NCBI GenBank assembly: GCA_049511115.1
Contig: JBEKYH010000030.1
Location: 1-19,476 of the forward strand
Origin: JBEKYH01 sp049511115
Lineage (GTDB): Bacteria; Planctomycetota; Phycisphaerae; Tepidisphaerales; Tepidisphaeraceae
Direction of reading: 5' to 3'
Length of the DNA: 19,476 bases
Of the stretch, positions 8,637-15,728 are shown one piece after another. How positions within the stretch are numbered: the first letter of the stretch is position 1; every line of letters begins with the position of its first letter. Both the position numbers and the translations under genes were made by a program. The notes under the pieces were generated by a model that was given only the letters and a program-made list of their open reading frames with translations, made no database searches and was not told the DNA's origin.

Positions 8637-9359
8637 TCAGGTAAGCTGCGGGATTATATCCCCCAGGGAGCGTTTTTGCAGCGCCAAAAGTTGCTTGCAG
8701 CCGACAACGGCTAAGTCGAGCATGGCATCGAGGCCTTTGCGATCGAATCCGCCGCCATCTTCGGCAGAGCCTTGCACTTCGACAAATTTTCCATCGGCGG
8801 TGTAGGCCACGTTCATATCCACTTCCGCGCGCGAATCCTCGGAATAATCCAGGTCGAGCAGCGCCTCCCCCTTTACGCACCCCACGCTCACCGCCGCCAT
8901 CGGCTGATTCAGCGCCGCCGGCGCGTCAATCGCCGCCAGCGCATCGGCCAAGGCGACATAAGCCGCACAGATGCTGGCCGTTCGCGTCCCGCCGTCAGCC
9001 TGCAACACCTGGCAATCCAGCGCGAGAGTATTTTTCCCCAACTTGGATAAATCCACCGCCGCCCGCAGCGCCCGCCCGATGAGGCGTTGAATCTCCGTGC
9101 CGCGCGAATCGGTGTGCCCCGTCGAAGGCCACGCCTTTCGCTGCGGCGTGGACGCCGGCAGCATCACATATTCCGCCGTGAGCCACCCGCCGACGCGCGT
9201 GGGCGGAAACCACTTAGGCACCTCCGGCGTCACCGAAGCCGTCGCCAGGATGACGGTCTTACCCTGCGTCCAAAGGACCGACCCCGCCGGCGCGGCCGTG
9301 AATCGCCGCTGGATGGTGATAGGGCGAAGAGCGTCGAATTCGCGGCCGTCATTTCGCAT
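8637..9359 (-). CDS. rph: Ribonuclease PH
   Basis: A phosphorolytic 3'-to-5' exoribonuclease that trims tRNA precursor 3' ends in the cytoplasm. The 240 residues match the usual family length. Motifs in order are MRNDGREFDALRPI at the N-terminus, GSVLWTQGKT, GWLTAEYVMLP, GHTDSRGTEIQRLIGRALRA (R86, the phosphate-binding Arg), LQADGGTRTASI, and EDSRAEVDMN with the conserved acidic pair D175 and D181. A small oddity is DCQV where most family members have DCDV. Start chosen at ATG 9359 because the MRNDGR motif begins there. The 54-residue upstream extension is translated repeat DNA. No Shine-Dalgarno sequence precedes the ATG; instead TATCCT lies six bases before it. The SPOR lipoprotein gene follows immediately. 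Confidence 0.95.
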   Translation of the reverse strand: MRNDGREFDALRPITIQRRFTAAPAGSVLWTQGKTVILATASVTPEVPKWFPPTRVGGWLTAEYVMLPASTPQRKAWPSTGHTDSRGTEIQRLIGRALRAAVDLSKLGKNTLALDCQVLQADGGTRTASICAAYVALADALAAIDAPAALNQPMAAVSVGCVKGEALLDLDYSEDSRAEVDMNVAYTADGKFVEVQGSAEDGGGFDRKGLDAMLDLAVVGCKQLLALQKRSLGDIIPQLT

Positions 9360-9365
9360 GAAGGG

Positions 9366-9371
9366 AGGATA
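9366..9371 (-). promoter_or_regulatory. Candidate -10 element for rph (leaderless start)
   Basis: On the minus strand TATCCT is followed by six bases (cccttc) and the rph ATG. This places a transcription start at or next to the A of ATG. The hexamer matches TATAAT at four of six positions and no good -35 was found, so the call rests mainly on the shared geometry with other starts in this window. Confidence 0.35.
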
Positions 9372-9392
9372 ACGCAAATGAATAAAAAGCAG

Positions 9393-9522
9393 AATGAACG
9401 CTGAGGCACGGAGAAGCTGAGGAAGAAAATGCGGAGAACGGCAAATCTGATTTAAAAGTCGCAAATTGACTTGGAATTCCTCGTCTTTCCTACCTCGGCG
9501 CCTCAGTGCCTCAGCGTTCATT
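9393..9522. repeat. Inverted repeat made of CTGAGG-type units
   Basis: The outer 17 bases are a perfect inverted pair (aatgaacgctgaggcac at 9393-9409, complement at 9506-9522). The arms continue inward for about 20 more bases as diverged GAGG-containing units (9411-9430 versus 9485-9504). The loop is about 55 bases and AT-richer. It lies between the ECF gene stop and the rph start, so it could separate the two transcripts. The build is similar to the elements at 415-512 and 15488-15580. Confidence 0.75.
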
Positions 9523-9584
9523 TCTCTTCCCGCGCGCCCAGAACGGACGTTCAGCCGACTTGCTGACGACCTGTTTCGGCTTCG

Positions 9585-12371
9585 CTACGGCGCTTTCGCC
9601 GGCAAAACCCCCAGGTCCACCGTTGCCGGCTGTGACACTGGAATGGTGAAGAAATAATCAACCACTGTGTAGGTCTGCACGATTCCGCCGTCGCTGGGCG
9701 ATGACGGAGGCGGGTTCGTCGGTTGGGCGCTGACATTGAGCGAGTAGGTTCCCGGGTTCAAGCCAGTGACCGCGAAGGTCCCGTCGGCGCCGACGGGGGC
9801 TGTCGTCGTAATGAGATACTCGTCCGACGCCTCCAATTCGGTTGCCTTATTCGCGGCCGTCCGGGCGGCTGTGCCGCGATCGGCATCACGCATTTGGTTG
9901 ATATCCGGCGGCAGTTCCGCGGCCGGGCCATAGCGCCGGAGGAAAACGCTATCGGGCGCTTGGTAACCGGCCACCTGGAGAACCTTGCCCCGGAGTGTCG
10001 TCTTCCCCTGCCCGAGCAGTACGTCGAGATGTTGGCCTGGCGACATCTTGAGTGATGCCATCACCGAGTGCGTATCGTCGCTGAAATCCGGGCCGCTGGG
10101 CGGGTAGACGCTGACATTGGCGGAGCCGGGCCACATGGGGACGGAGACATGCCCGTTCTCATCAGTGACGTATTTCGCTTCGGCACGGATGAAGAATTTG
10201 GGATCGCGGCTAAGACTGTTGAAAACCAGCGCCTCCATGCCGGCGGCAGGCTTCCCGCCCCAACTGGCGGTCACGTCGAACGATGTCCAGGGAGTGAGTG
10301 TGACAGTTTGATCGCCGCCGCCGGGGATAATCGCCCAACCATCGGGATGGGAAATGACCAGCATGTAGGGACCGGCCGGCGGGGAAAAGCGAATGACGCC
10401 ATCCTCCCCCGCGCTGGCGATTGGAGTCGCGTCGTCGTAGCGAGCCGGTCCCAGGGGAAACCTCAGGCGCATCTCTGGTGTATCCATGTACGCCTGCGCG
10501 CCGGTGGCCTGTGCCCCGGTGGAGGTAAGGACAGTAATAGACGAGCTCGTCGCGCGGGTCAGCTTCAACTCCAGTTGCGCTTCTTTTTCTGAAGCCTTCA
10601 CCAGAGGCGTTCGCGTTGTGGTGTAGCCGTCGGCTTCGACCTGGAGGAAATAGCCGATGCAACCGTCGTAAAACGTCCAGTTCACGTCGCCGCCGGGTAA
10701 TTCCACGGTTGAATCCGGGAGCACGCGTTGCAGGTCGATGCCAAATCCGCCGGGATCGCCTCCGGGCGTGACGCGAACGTGGTCGATGACCTGGTTGGTT
10801 TGTTCATCGAGGACGCGCAGATGGATGGTCATTGTCGCGTTGTGCGAGCGTACCGGAGGCACAGGAGCGAGGACGGCGAGCTTGGCCAGCGGGTGGCCGA
10901 CGAACGTGCCGTCCCTCATGGCTGCATTCACGTCCATGTCGAAATGGGCCGCGTTAAACCAATCGCCGCCCTGCTGAACGGCAACGCCGTCAACGGTTCC
11001 GTCGGCGGCGGGAACGGAAAAATGTCCAGCGGCGTCGGTGGTTGCCGCTAAGGGATAACTAATGACCGGGGTCTCCTCGCTTTGCCGTACCGGCATACCC
11101 AACAGGTCATCGAAGAGCCGCACCGTGACCGGCGCATTAGCAATAGGCCGGCCCGCGTCATCGAGGATTTTGCCTTCGAGCGTCTGGCCGATGCCGCTCA
11201 TGGCTACTTTGTACGTCGGCGGAACACAGCCCCAGAACGCGAAGACGCGCGGCGTTTTTCCCGGCGAGGTCACCAGGAATGCCTGGCGAATCGCCCGGTC
11301 GCACAAAAGGCGGATTTGGCCCGCGGCGTCCGTCTGGCCGACAGTTTGCGCCGAATCATCCATATGGCCCTGGGCGATGACGCCGTGTTCGGCGAGCGTT
11401 GCCAGCGTGGCGCCGGCGATGGGGCGGCCGCCGTCGCTATCGACGACGCTTACCGTCACTGGTGAGTCTCCGGCGATCGTGTAGACGACCGGCGTCGCCG
11501 CAAGGGGCACGGGTTGCGCGGGGGCGGGATTGCCCGCGCCGGCGGCAGGCGCCGGTTTGTCGGCGGCAATCTGGGTGGTGGCGACGACGCCGGCGCTGAC
11601 TCCGGCCAGCAGCAGAAGAGCTGCCGCTACGGATTTTGCCTGGTGCCAAAACATGGCTCGCATCGCTCCTTTGGCAATGGAATTGGAGAGGGGCATTGCC
11701 ATCCCGTGGGCGGAAATCGACGACGAGATCGCCGCGGCGAGGTGCGCCGGCGCGTTCTGATTCGCATGGGGCAGCACGTCGCCCGCCAGTACGGCGGTGG
11801 TGGTTCCACAACCCATGCGCGCAAAAATCTGCTGCAATTTCACCAGGGCGCGTTGAATCTTTTTGTTGGTTGCGTCGGCCGAGATTCCCAGATCGGCGGC
11901 CACTGCGGCGTGGGTCTTGTTGTGAAAGAAACGCAGCACAACGGCCTTTTGTTCGACCGCGGAGAGTTTGCCGATCGCCGCATCGAGCAGAATCAGGGCC
12001 TTTGAATTGTCGAATTCCTGGTCTTCCTTGGTGAGTTGTACGCTTACCATCTGCGCGGCCCTCTTTTCATGCCGTCTGCGATTAACCTCTTTGCGCAGCG
12101 CATTGGCGGCACAATAGCGAGTCGCGCGAAAGAGCCAGGCGGGCAGGATCGTCCCCGGCCCAAGCGATCTCGCCTTGCTCGCGAGGATGAGAAAGACCGC
12201 CTGCGTCACGTCCTCGGCGAGGTGCCGGTCGCGCACCTGCCGACAGGCGGCGGAATAAATGGTGTCGATGTAGCGATTGACAAGGGCGGCGAAGGCCGGT
12301 TGCGATCCGCCGGCGTAGGCTGTGAGCAATTCGGCATCCGAAGGCGGCAATGATGGTTCACGGGTGCTCAT
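9585..12371 (-). CDS. ECF sigma factor fused to membrane anchor and extracytoplasmic repeat tail
   Basis: A 928-residue single-chain regulator. Residues about 13-95 are sigma region 2 (YIDTIYSAACRQVRDRHLAEDVTQAVFLILASKA, then PAWLFRATRYCAANALR). Residues about 125-185 are region 4 (LSAVEQKAVVLRFFHNKTHAAVAADLGIS...KKIQRALVKLQ). One membrane segment lies at about 246-269 (AKSVAAALLLLAGVSAGVVATT). The rest is a Pro/Ala linker and then beta-rich segments with carboxypeptidase-regulatory-like or Ig-like repeats, for example VVDSDGGRPIAGATL, ILDDAGRPIANAPVTV with DAAGHF, and GADGTFAVTGLNPGTYSL near the end. Predicted topology puts the sigma part in the cytoplasm and the tail outside. Such fusions are known from Planctomycetes. 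No separate anti-sigma gene adjoins it. The gene stands alone, divergent from rdgB. Confidence 0.88.
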   Translation of the reverse strand: MSTREPSLPPSDAELLTAYAGGSQPAFAALVNRYIDTIYSAACRQVRDRHLAEDVTQAVFLILASKARSLGPGTILPAWLFRATRYCAANALRKEVNRRRHEKRAAQMVSVQLTKEDQEFDNSKALILLDAAIGKLSAVEQKAVVLRFFHNKTHAAVAADLGISADATNKKIQRALVKLQQIFARMGCGTTTAVLAGDVLPHANQNAPAHLAAAISSSISAHGMAMPLSNSIAKGAMRAMFWHQAKSVAAALLLLAGVSAGVVATTQIAADKPAPAAGAGNPAPAQPVPLAATPVVYTIAGDSPVTVSVVDSDGGRPIAGATLATLAEHGVIAQGHMDDSAQTVGQTDAAGQIRLLCDRAIRQAFLVTSPGKTPRVFAFWGCVPPTYKVAMSGIGQTLEGKILDDAGRPIANAPVTVRLFDDLLGMPVRQSEETPVISYPLAATTDAAGHFSVPAADGTVDGVAVQQGGDWFNAAHFDMDVNAAMRDGTFVGHPLAKLAVLAPVPPVRSHNATMTIHLRVLDEQTNQVIDHVRVTPGGDPGGFGIDLQRVLPDSTVELPGGDVNWTFYDGCIGYFLQVEADGYTTTRTPLVKASEKEAQLELKLTRATSSSITVLTSTGAQATGAQAYMDTPEMRLRFPLGPARYDDATPIASAGEDGVIRFSPPAGPYMLVISHPDGWAIIPGGGDQTVTLTPWTSFDVTASWGGKPAAGMEALVFNSLSRDPKFFIRAEAKYVTDENGHVSVPMWPGSANVSVYPPSGPDFSDDTHSVMASLKMSPGQHLDVLLGQGKTTLRGKVLQVAGYQAPDSVFLRRYGPAAELPPDINQMRDADRGTAARTAANKATELEASDEYLITTTAPVGADGTFAVTGLNPGTYSLNVSAQPTNPPPSSPSDGGIVQTYTVVDYFFTIPVSQPATVDLGVLPAKAP

Positions 12372-12379
12372 CCGTTCCT

Positions 12380-12385
12380 ATTATG
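12380..12385 (-). promoter_or_regulatory. Candidate -10 element for the ECF gene
   Basis: CATAAT on the minus strand (five of six to TATAAT) lies eight bases before the ATG at 12371, giving a predicted leader of only one or two bases. AGGA within those eight bases could alternatively be a weak ribosome-binding site of a longer transcript. No clear -35 was found. Confidence 0.35.
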
Positions 12386-12442
12386 TCGTGCCACGGAAAG
12401 TAGGACAGGAAAATCGCCCGGGAGGTTTTGAAACCATCCAGA

Positions 12443-12448
12443 TATAAT
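12443..12448 (+). promoter_or_regulatory. Candidate -10 element for rdgB (leaderless start)
   Basis: A perfect TATAAT is followed by gaatcc and then the rdgB ATG at 12455. With normal -10 to start spacing the transcript would begin at or beside the A of the ATG. No Shine-Dalgarno sequence is present and no convincing -35 lies 15-19 bases upstream. It shares the 83-base divergent region with the ECF gene start. Confidence 0.5.
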
Positions 12449-12454
12449 GAATCC

Positions 12455-13090
12455 ATGCGACTACTGGTGGCCACAACCAACGCCGGCAAGGCCCGCGAAT
12501 TCAGGCGGCTTTTGGCGGACTTTGAATTTGAAGTGGATGATCTGTCGGCCTTTTCGAGCCTCCCGGTCGTGGAGGAGACAGGCCACACCTTCGGCGCGAA
12601 TGCGTGCCTGAAGGCGTCGTATTACGCCAAGGGGCTGGAAAGCTGGACGCTGGCAGATGACAGCGGCCTGGCGGTCGATGCCTTGAACGGTTCTCCAGGT
12701 GTCCACAGCGCGCGCTGGGCGCAAATGAACCAGGCCGGGCATGGCGACGCGGATAATAATTCACTGTTGCTGCGGCAATTAGAACTGGTGAGCGACGAGC
12801 GACGGACGGCGCGGTTTGTGTGCGTCCTGGCCCTCTCCGATCCGGCTGGGCGGATTGTCATGACGGCCAGCGATTGGGTGCACGGCCGAATCCTCCGCGC
12901 GGCTCGCGGCGAGGGCGGGTTTGGGTACGATCCGCTCTTTTTCCTGGATTCACACGGGAAAACCACCGCTGAGCTGCCGCCGGAGGAGAAGAATGCGCTG
13001 AGCCACCGCGGAAAGGCGCTGGCGAGGATGCGGGGCCTGATTTGCCGCTGGCGCGGCGCGAAAGTCGAAGGCCGAGATCGCAACAATTAA
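12455..13090 (+). CDS. rdgB: RdgB/HAM1 family dITP/XTP pyrophosphatase
   Basis: A nucleotide-pool sanitiser that hydrolyses dITP, ITP and XTP to monophosphates, keeping deaminated purines out of DNA and RNA. The 211 residues are near the family norm of about 200. Motifs are the N-terminal LLVATTNAGKAREF, SGL within LADDSGLAVDALNGSPGVHSARW (metal-binding Asp and substrate contacts), GFGYDPLFF, and SHRGKAL near the C-terminus. ATG 12455 is chosen because the conserved beta strand starts there. An in-frame ATG at 12428 would lie upstream of the -10 element. In many bacteria rph and rdgB are adjacent; here they are separated by the ECF gene and face opposite ways. A stress-protein gene with its own promoter follows. 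Confidence 0.95.
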   Translation: MRLLVATTNAGKAREFRRLLADFEFEVDDLSAFSSLPVVEETGHTFGANACLKASYYAKGLESWTLADDSGLAVDALNGSPGVHSARWAQMNQAGHGDADNNSLLLRQLELVSDERRTARFVCVLALSDPAGRIVMTASDWVHGRILRAARGEGGFGYDPLFFLDSHGKTTAELPPEEKNALSHRGKALARMRGLICRWRGAKVEGRDRNN

Positions 13091-13111
13091 ATATCGCCCC
13101 CGGCGCAGTTA

Positions 13112-13142
13112 TTGACAATGCGCGCGGATTCTCGTGTATAAA
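13112..13142 (+). promoter_or_regulatory. Sigma-70-type promoter for the universal stress protein
   Basis: A consensus -35 TTGACA (13112-13117) and a -10 at 13136-13142 (GTATAA or TATAAA depending on register) are separated by 18 or 19 bases. The -10 ends seven or eight bases before ATG 13150, so the predicted mRNA would have almost no leader. AGG at 13144-13146 is too close to the ATG for normal Shine-Dalgarno spacing. Confidence 0.6.
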
Positions 13143-13149
13143 CAGGTCC

Positions 13150-13566
13150 ATGAGCCGGATATTAATCGCCGTGAGCAGTCCGCTGGCGGCCAAGAAGTTG
13201 GCGCAGCCGGTGGCGGAGCTGGCGGCCAAGTTGGGAGCGGATGTACTGGTCGTGCATGTTTCCCGTCCCAGCGGCGGGCAGATGCGCGAGCAGGAGCAGA
13301 CCGAGGGTGAGGCGGCCATCAGCCTGCTCGGCGGGCAGCTTTCCGATCGGGGGATTTCCGTTCAGACCCTTCTCATGTTCAGCGACGACATCGCCCGGGC
13401 CCTCTTGAACACCGCCATGGAGCGCGACATCAGCCTGATTGTCCTGGGGATGACCGGCAAAAATGTCTTCGCGCGGCTTTTGGCGGGAAATGTGCCGGTG
13501 GAATTGATTAAGAATACGCGCGTGCCAGTGCTTTTGCTGCCGCCCGACTGGTCGAAACCCATCTGA
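13150..13566 (+). CDS. Universal stress protein, single domain
   Basis: A 138-residue UspA-superfamily protein, the normal size for one domain. It begins MSRILIAVSSPLAAKKLAQPVAELAAKLGADVLVVHVS and ends with the nucleotide-binding signature GMTGKNVFARLLAGN followed by VPVELIKNTRVPVLLLP. The G-x2-G-x9-G spacing of ATP-binding members is intact, although the last motif residue is Asn rather than Ser/Thr. First-strand Asp, common in ATP binders, is Ala (IAVSS). ATP binding is therefore likely but not certain, and its role in stress physiology is inferred from the family. Start chosen at ATG 13150; the open frame continues upstream only into rdgB. It has its own promoter and stands alone. Confidence 0.88.
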   Translation: MSRILIAVSSPLAAKKLAQPVAELAAKLGADVLVVHVSRPSGGQMREQEQTEGEAAISLLGGQLSDRGISVQTLLMFSDDIARALLNTAMERDISLIVLGMTGKNVFARLLAGNVPVELIKNTRVPVLLLPPDWSKPI

Positions 13567-13636
13567 AACCGGCGCGAAAATCGGCCTCGCGCAAATTAAT
13601 TTTTCGCATTGGGCATTTTCTTCTTTCCCGCGAGCG

Positions 13637-13662
13637 CGAGGGCGATATAATTCGCCCCCTCG
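13637..13662 (+). promoter_or_regulatory. TATAAT embedded in an inverted repeat, candidate promoter/operator of the decarboxylase operon
   Basis: A perfect TATAAT (13646-13651) is flanked by CGAGGGCGA on the left and TCGCC-CCCTCG on the right. These are inverted copies except for two extra C in the right arm. The geometry suggests a repressor site over the -10 box or a cruciform. The predicted leader to ATG 13755 is about 97 bases. No strong -35 was seen. Confidence 0.4.
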
Positions 13663-13754
13663 GCAGCCGCGTCTGGCGAGGATTGCGAGGAGTTTGTTCT
13701 TCGCATGTGGCATATGCATTCGTTGGCCTGCGCGGAGAAGGAGAGTAAACGTCG

Positions 13755-14423
13755 ATGGTCAGTGGCGAAGACTTTATCCCCAAGGAGTGCTTTCTCACCA
13801 AAGGGGTCGGCCGGCATGCCCAGAAGCTCATGAGCTTCGAGTTGGCGCTGCGGGACGCGGGAATCGAAAAGCAAAATCTGGTGCGCGTGTCGTCGATTTA
13901 CCCGACGATGTGCAAAATCGTCCCCACCAAGGAAGGCATCACCAAGCTCAAGCCGGGCCAAATCACCTTCGTCGTCCTCGCCGAAGCCGCGACCGACGAG
14001 CCCAACCGCCTGATCTGCGCCGGCATCGGGCTGGCCATTCCTAAAAACCACGACCACGGCTACATCGCCGAGCATCACGGCTACGGGATGAGCGAGAAAA
14101 AGACCGAGGATCTCGTCGAAGACCTCGCCGCGACCATGCTGGCCACCACGCTGGGAATCCCCTTCGACGCCGACAAGGCCTGGGACGAGCGCGAGCAGCA
14201 GTACAAGATGAGCGGCGAAATCGTCAAGACCCGCCCGTTCGTGCAGACTGCTGAAGGCGATAAGAGCGGGCTGTGGACCAGCGTCGTCAGCGCCGTCGTC
14301 TTCATCATCGACAAGACCGTGGCCGAGAAGCACCCTAACGGCGGATCGGCGTCAGCGGCCAATCATGGCTCCAGCTCGCCCGCCAGCGCACCGACGATCT
14401 CCCTGTCGGCCGCGGGCAAGTAG
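13755..14423 (+). CDS. Pyruvoyl-dependent arginine decarboxylase
   Basis: Converts arginine to agmatine, the first step of one polyamine route. The enzyme self-cleaves at a Ser-Ser bond so that the second Ser becomes the pyruvoyl cofactor. Here the site is VRVSSIYP with S46-S47. GYIAEHHGYG holds E106, the likely counterpart of the catalytic Glu (E109 in Methanocaldococcus jannaschii). The core to about residue 190 has the usual family features, including PGQITFVVLAEAATDEPNRLICAGIGLA. The last 30 residues are Ser/Ala-rich and probably disordered. ATG 13755 is preceded by GGAGAAGGAGAG, a strong ribosome-binding site. The DUF89 gene follows after six bases, so the two are one operon. No agmatinase or agmatine deiminase gene is in view. 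Confidence 0.93.
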   Translation: MVSGEDFIPKECFLTKGVGRHAQKLMSFELALRDAGIEKQNLVRVSSIYPTMCKIVPTKEGITKLKPGQITFVVLAEAATDEPNRLICAGIGLAIPKNHDHGYIAEHHGYGMSEKKTEDLVEDLAATMLATTLGIPFDADKAWDEREQQYKMSGEIVKTRPFVQTAEGDKSGLWTSVVSAVVFIIDKTVAEKHPNGGSASAANHGSSSPASAPTISLSAAGK

Positions 14424-14429
14424 GCCGCG

Positions 14430-15476
14430 ATGGGCGTGCCGTTTTGTAAGCTGGCCGATCCGGCTGGCTACGTCGCTTGCGCGTGGGACTTAACGGCCGA
14501 CCGCGTCGGGCGCGAATACTTCGTCGGCCTTTTCAAGCAGCGCCTCGACGCCATCCTGTGTCCGGCGATGAGTCCGGCGGCCGAACTCTCCGACCCGCAA
14601 AAAGCCCAGAACGCGCGCCAGTGCCGGACGGAATTGCTGGCCCGTCTCAATTCATTTCTCGCCGATCCAGCCGCTTTTGGGCGCATCACCATCCTCCGCC
14701 TCGACGCCTGGCAGGGGGAGGTTTTTAACCGCTACGGGATCGAGGACGCTTACCTCACCATCAAGGATCGGGAGAACGCCGCCGCATTGGCACTCCTACC
14801 AACGGTCTGCGCCGAACTGGACTCACTCAGCGGCGAGGCTCAGCTCATGGCCGCGATTCAGGGGCTTTTCGCCGGAAATATCTTTGATCTGGGCGCCAGC
14901 GCCACCGCCCAGGCGTTCATGGCCGCTGGACCCGATTTTTTCCAGGTCCGCAAGAGTCTTCGCCCCCGCCCCTGGCTGATCGATGACTTTGACGCCCTGG
15001 CCAAGCGGATGCTGGAAGGCCCGCCGCATCGCAAGGCCGTCTTCTTCATCGACAACGCCGGCGGCGATTTCGTGCTTGGGGCAACGCCGATGATGCGATG
15101 GCTCTGCCGCCGCGGCACGCGCGTCGTGCTGGCGGCCAACCAGGAACCGGCCCTGAATGACATGACGATTGCCGATGTCGAGCACTGGTGGCCGAAGATG
15201 GTCGCGGCCGAGCCGTCGCTGGGCGCCTTGCCGATTGAGCGCGTGAGCACGGGCACCGGCGAGCCGCTGATCGACCTGAGCAACATAAGCGAGGAACTCA
15301 ACACAGCGGCGGCCGACGCGGACCTGGTCATCCTCGAAGGCATGGGCCGCGGCGTCGAGAGCAACCTCCATGCGCGCTTCTCATGCGACGCGATCAACCT
15401 GGCGATGATTAAGGACCAGGCCATCGCCCAGCGCCAAGGCGGCAAGGTGTTCGATCTGGTGTGCCGATTCCGGTAG
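14430..15476 (+). CDS. DUF89 family metal-dependent phosphatase, PANK4-like
   Basis: A 348-residue protein resembling the C-terminal phosphatase domain of pantothenate kinase 4 along most of its length. Shared landmarks are LFAGNIFDLGA (about 146-156), FFIDNAGGDFVLG with the metal-binding D208-N209, ANQEPALNDMT with N243-D244, LVILEGMGRGVESNLHARF with E303, and the end AMIKDQAIAQRQGGKVFDLVCRF. DUF89 enzymes remove phosphate from damaged or unwanted phosphometabolites; PANK4 acts on 4'-phosphopantetheine and derivatives. The substrate here is not established. No kinase domain is fused. It starts six bases after the arginine decarboxylase stop. That suggests a shared job, possibly damage control in polyamine or cofactor metabolism, but this is inference. 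The octamer inverted repeat follows its stop. Confidence 0.85.
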   Translation: MGVPFCKLADPAGYVACAWDLTADRVGREYFVGLFKQRLDAILCPAMSPAAELSDPQKAQNARQCRTELLARLNSFLADPAAFGRITILRLDAWQGEVFNRYGIEDAYLTIKDRENAAALALLPTVCAELDSLSGEAQLMAAIQGLFAGNIFDLGASATAQAFMAAGPDFFQVRKSLRPRPWLIDDFDALAKRMLEGPPHRKAVFFIDNAGGDFVLGATPMMRWLCRRGTRVVLAANQEPALNDMTIADVEHWWPKMVAAEPSLGALPIERVSTGTGEPLIDLSNISEELNTAAADADLVILEGMGRGVESNLHARFSCDAINLAMIKDQAIAQRQGGKVFDLVCRFR

Positions 15477-15487
15477 GTCCGATAACA

Positions 15488-15580
15488 GGTGACAAGGTGA
15501 CAAGGTGACCTGGTGACAAGGTGACAGGTAGCTTGGTATTTGGTCACCCCCTCACCTTGTCACCTTGTCACCTTGTCAAA
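15488..15580. repeat. Octamer array in inverted orientation (GGTGACAA / TTGTCACC)
   Basis: Five direct octamers run from 15488 to 15527 (third GGTGACCT, fifth GGTGACAG). Five inverted octamers run from 15541 to 15580, the first two diverged. The strands can fold as a 35-bp stem (15491-15525 with 15543-15577) with five mismatches, including 19 perfect pairs (gacaaggtgacaaggtgac) at the base. The loop is 17 bases. It starts 11 bases after the DUF89 stop and ends upstream of the clpP promoter, so it may insulate the two operons. There is no T-run. Confidence 0.85.
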
Positions 15581-15633
15581 TTGAATCGCGGCGGATGCGC
15601 GTAAATTGCGATGAGTGTGATACGCGCATTTCA

Positions 15634-15662
15634 TTGACGCTCCTCCCCCCCGCGCCTACGAT
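15634..15662 (+). promoter_or_regulatory. Sigma-70-type promoter for the clpP operon
   Basis: TTGACG (15634-15639, five of six to consensus) and TACGAT (15657-15662, four of six) are separated by exactly 17 bases. The predicted start is near 15669, giving a leader of about 60 bases with a GAGGAG ribosome-binding site at 15719-15724. No CIRCE or other heat-shock operator was recognised. Confidence 0.55.
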
Positions 15663-15728
15663 GCTGCCGCTGGAGACAATTGAACGTCTTTGAGCGAGCG
15701 CCTACAAGCCAACGCATTGAGGAGACGA

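Noticed and set aside
9360..9521. N-terminal extension of RNase PH
   Set aside because: The extra 54 residues come from the inverted repeat; the family start motif MRNDGR lies at 9359.
13042..13149. Upstream start for the universal stress protein
   Set aside because: The extension overlaps rdgB out of frame and would lie upstream of the TTGACA/TATAAA promoter.
13596..14333. 245-codon minus-strand frame over the arginine decarboxylase
   Set aside because: The plus-strand frame has all family motifs; the antisense frame is a low-complexity shadow rich in Asp, Gly and Val.
15488..15580. CRISPR array
   Set aside because: Units are 8 bases with no spacers and occur in two opposing orientations, so it is a palindromic tandem repeat rather than CRISPR.
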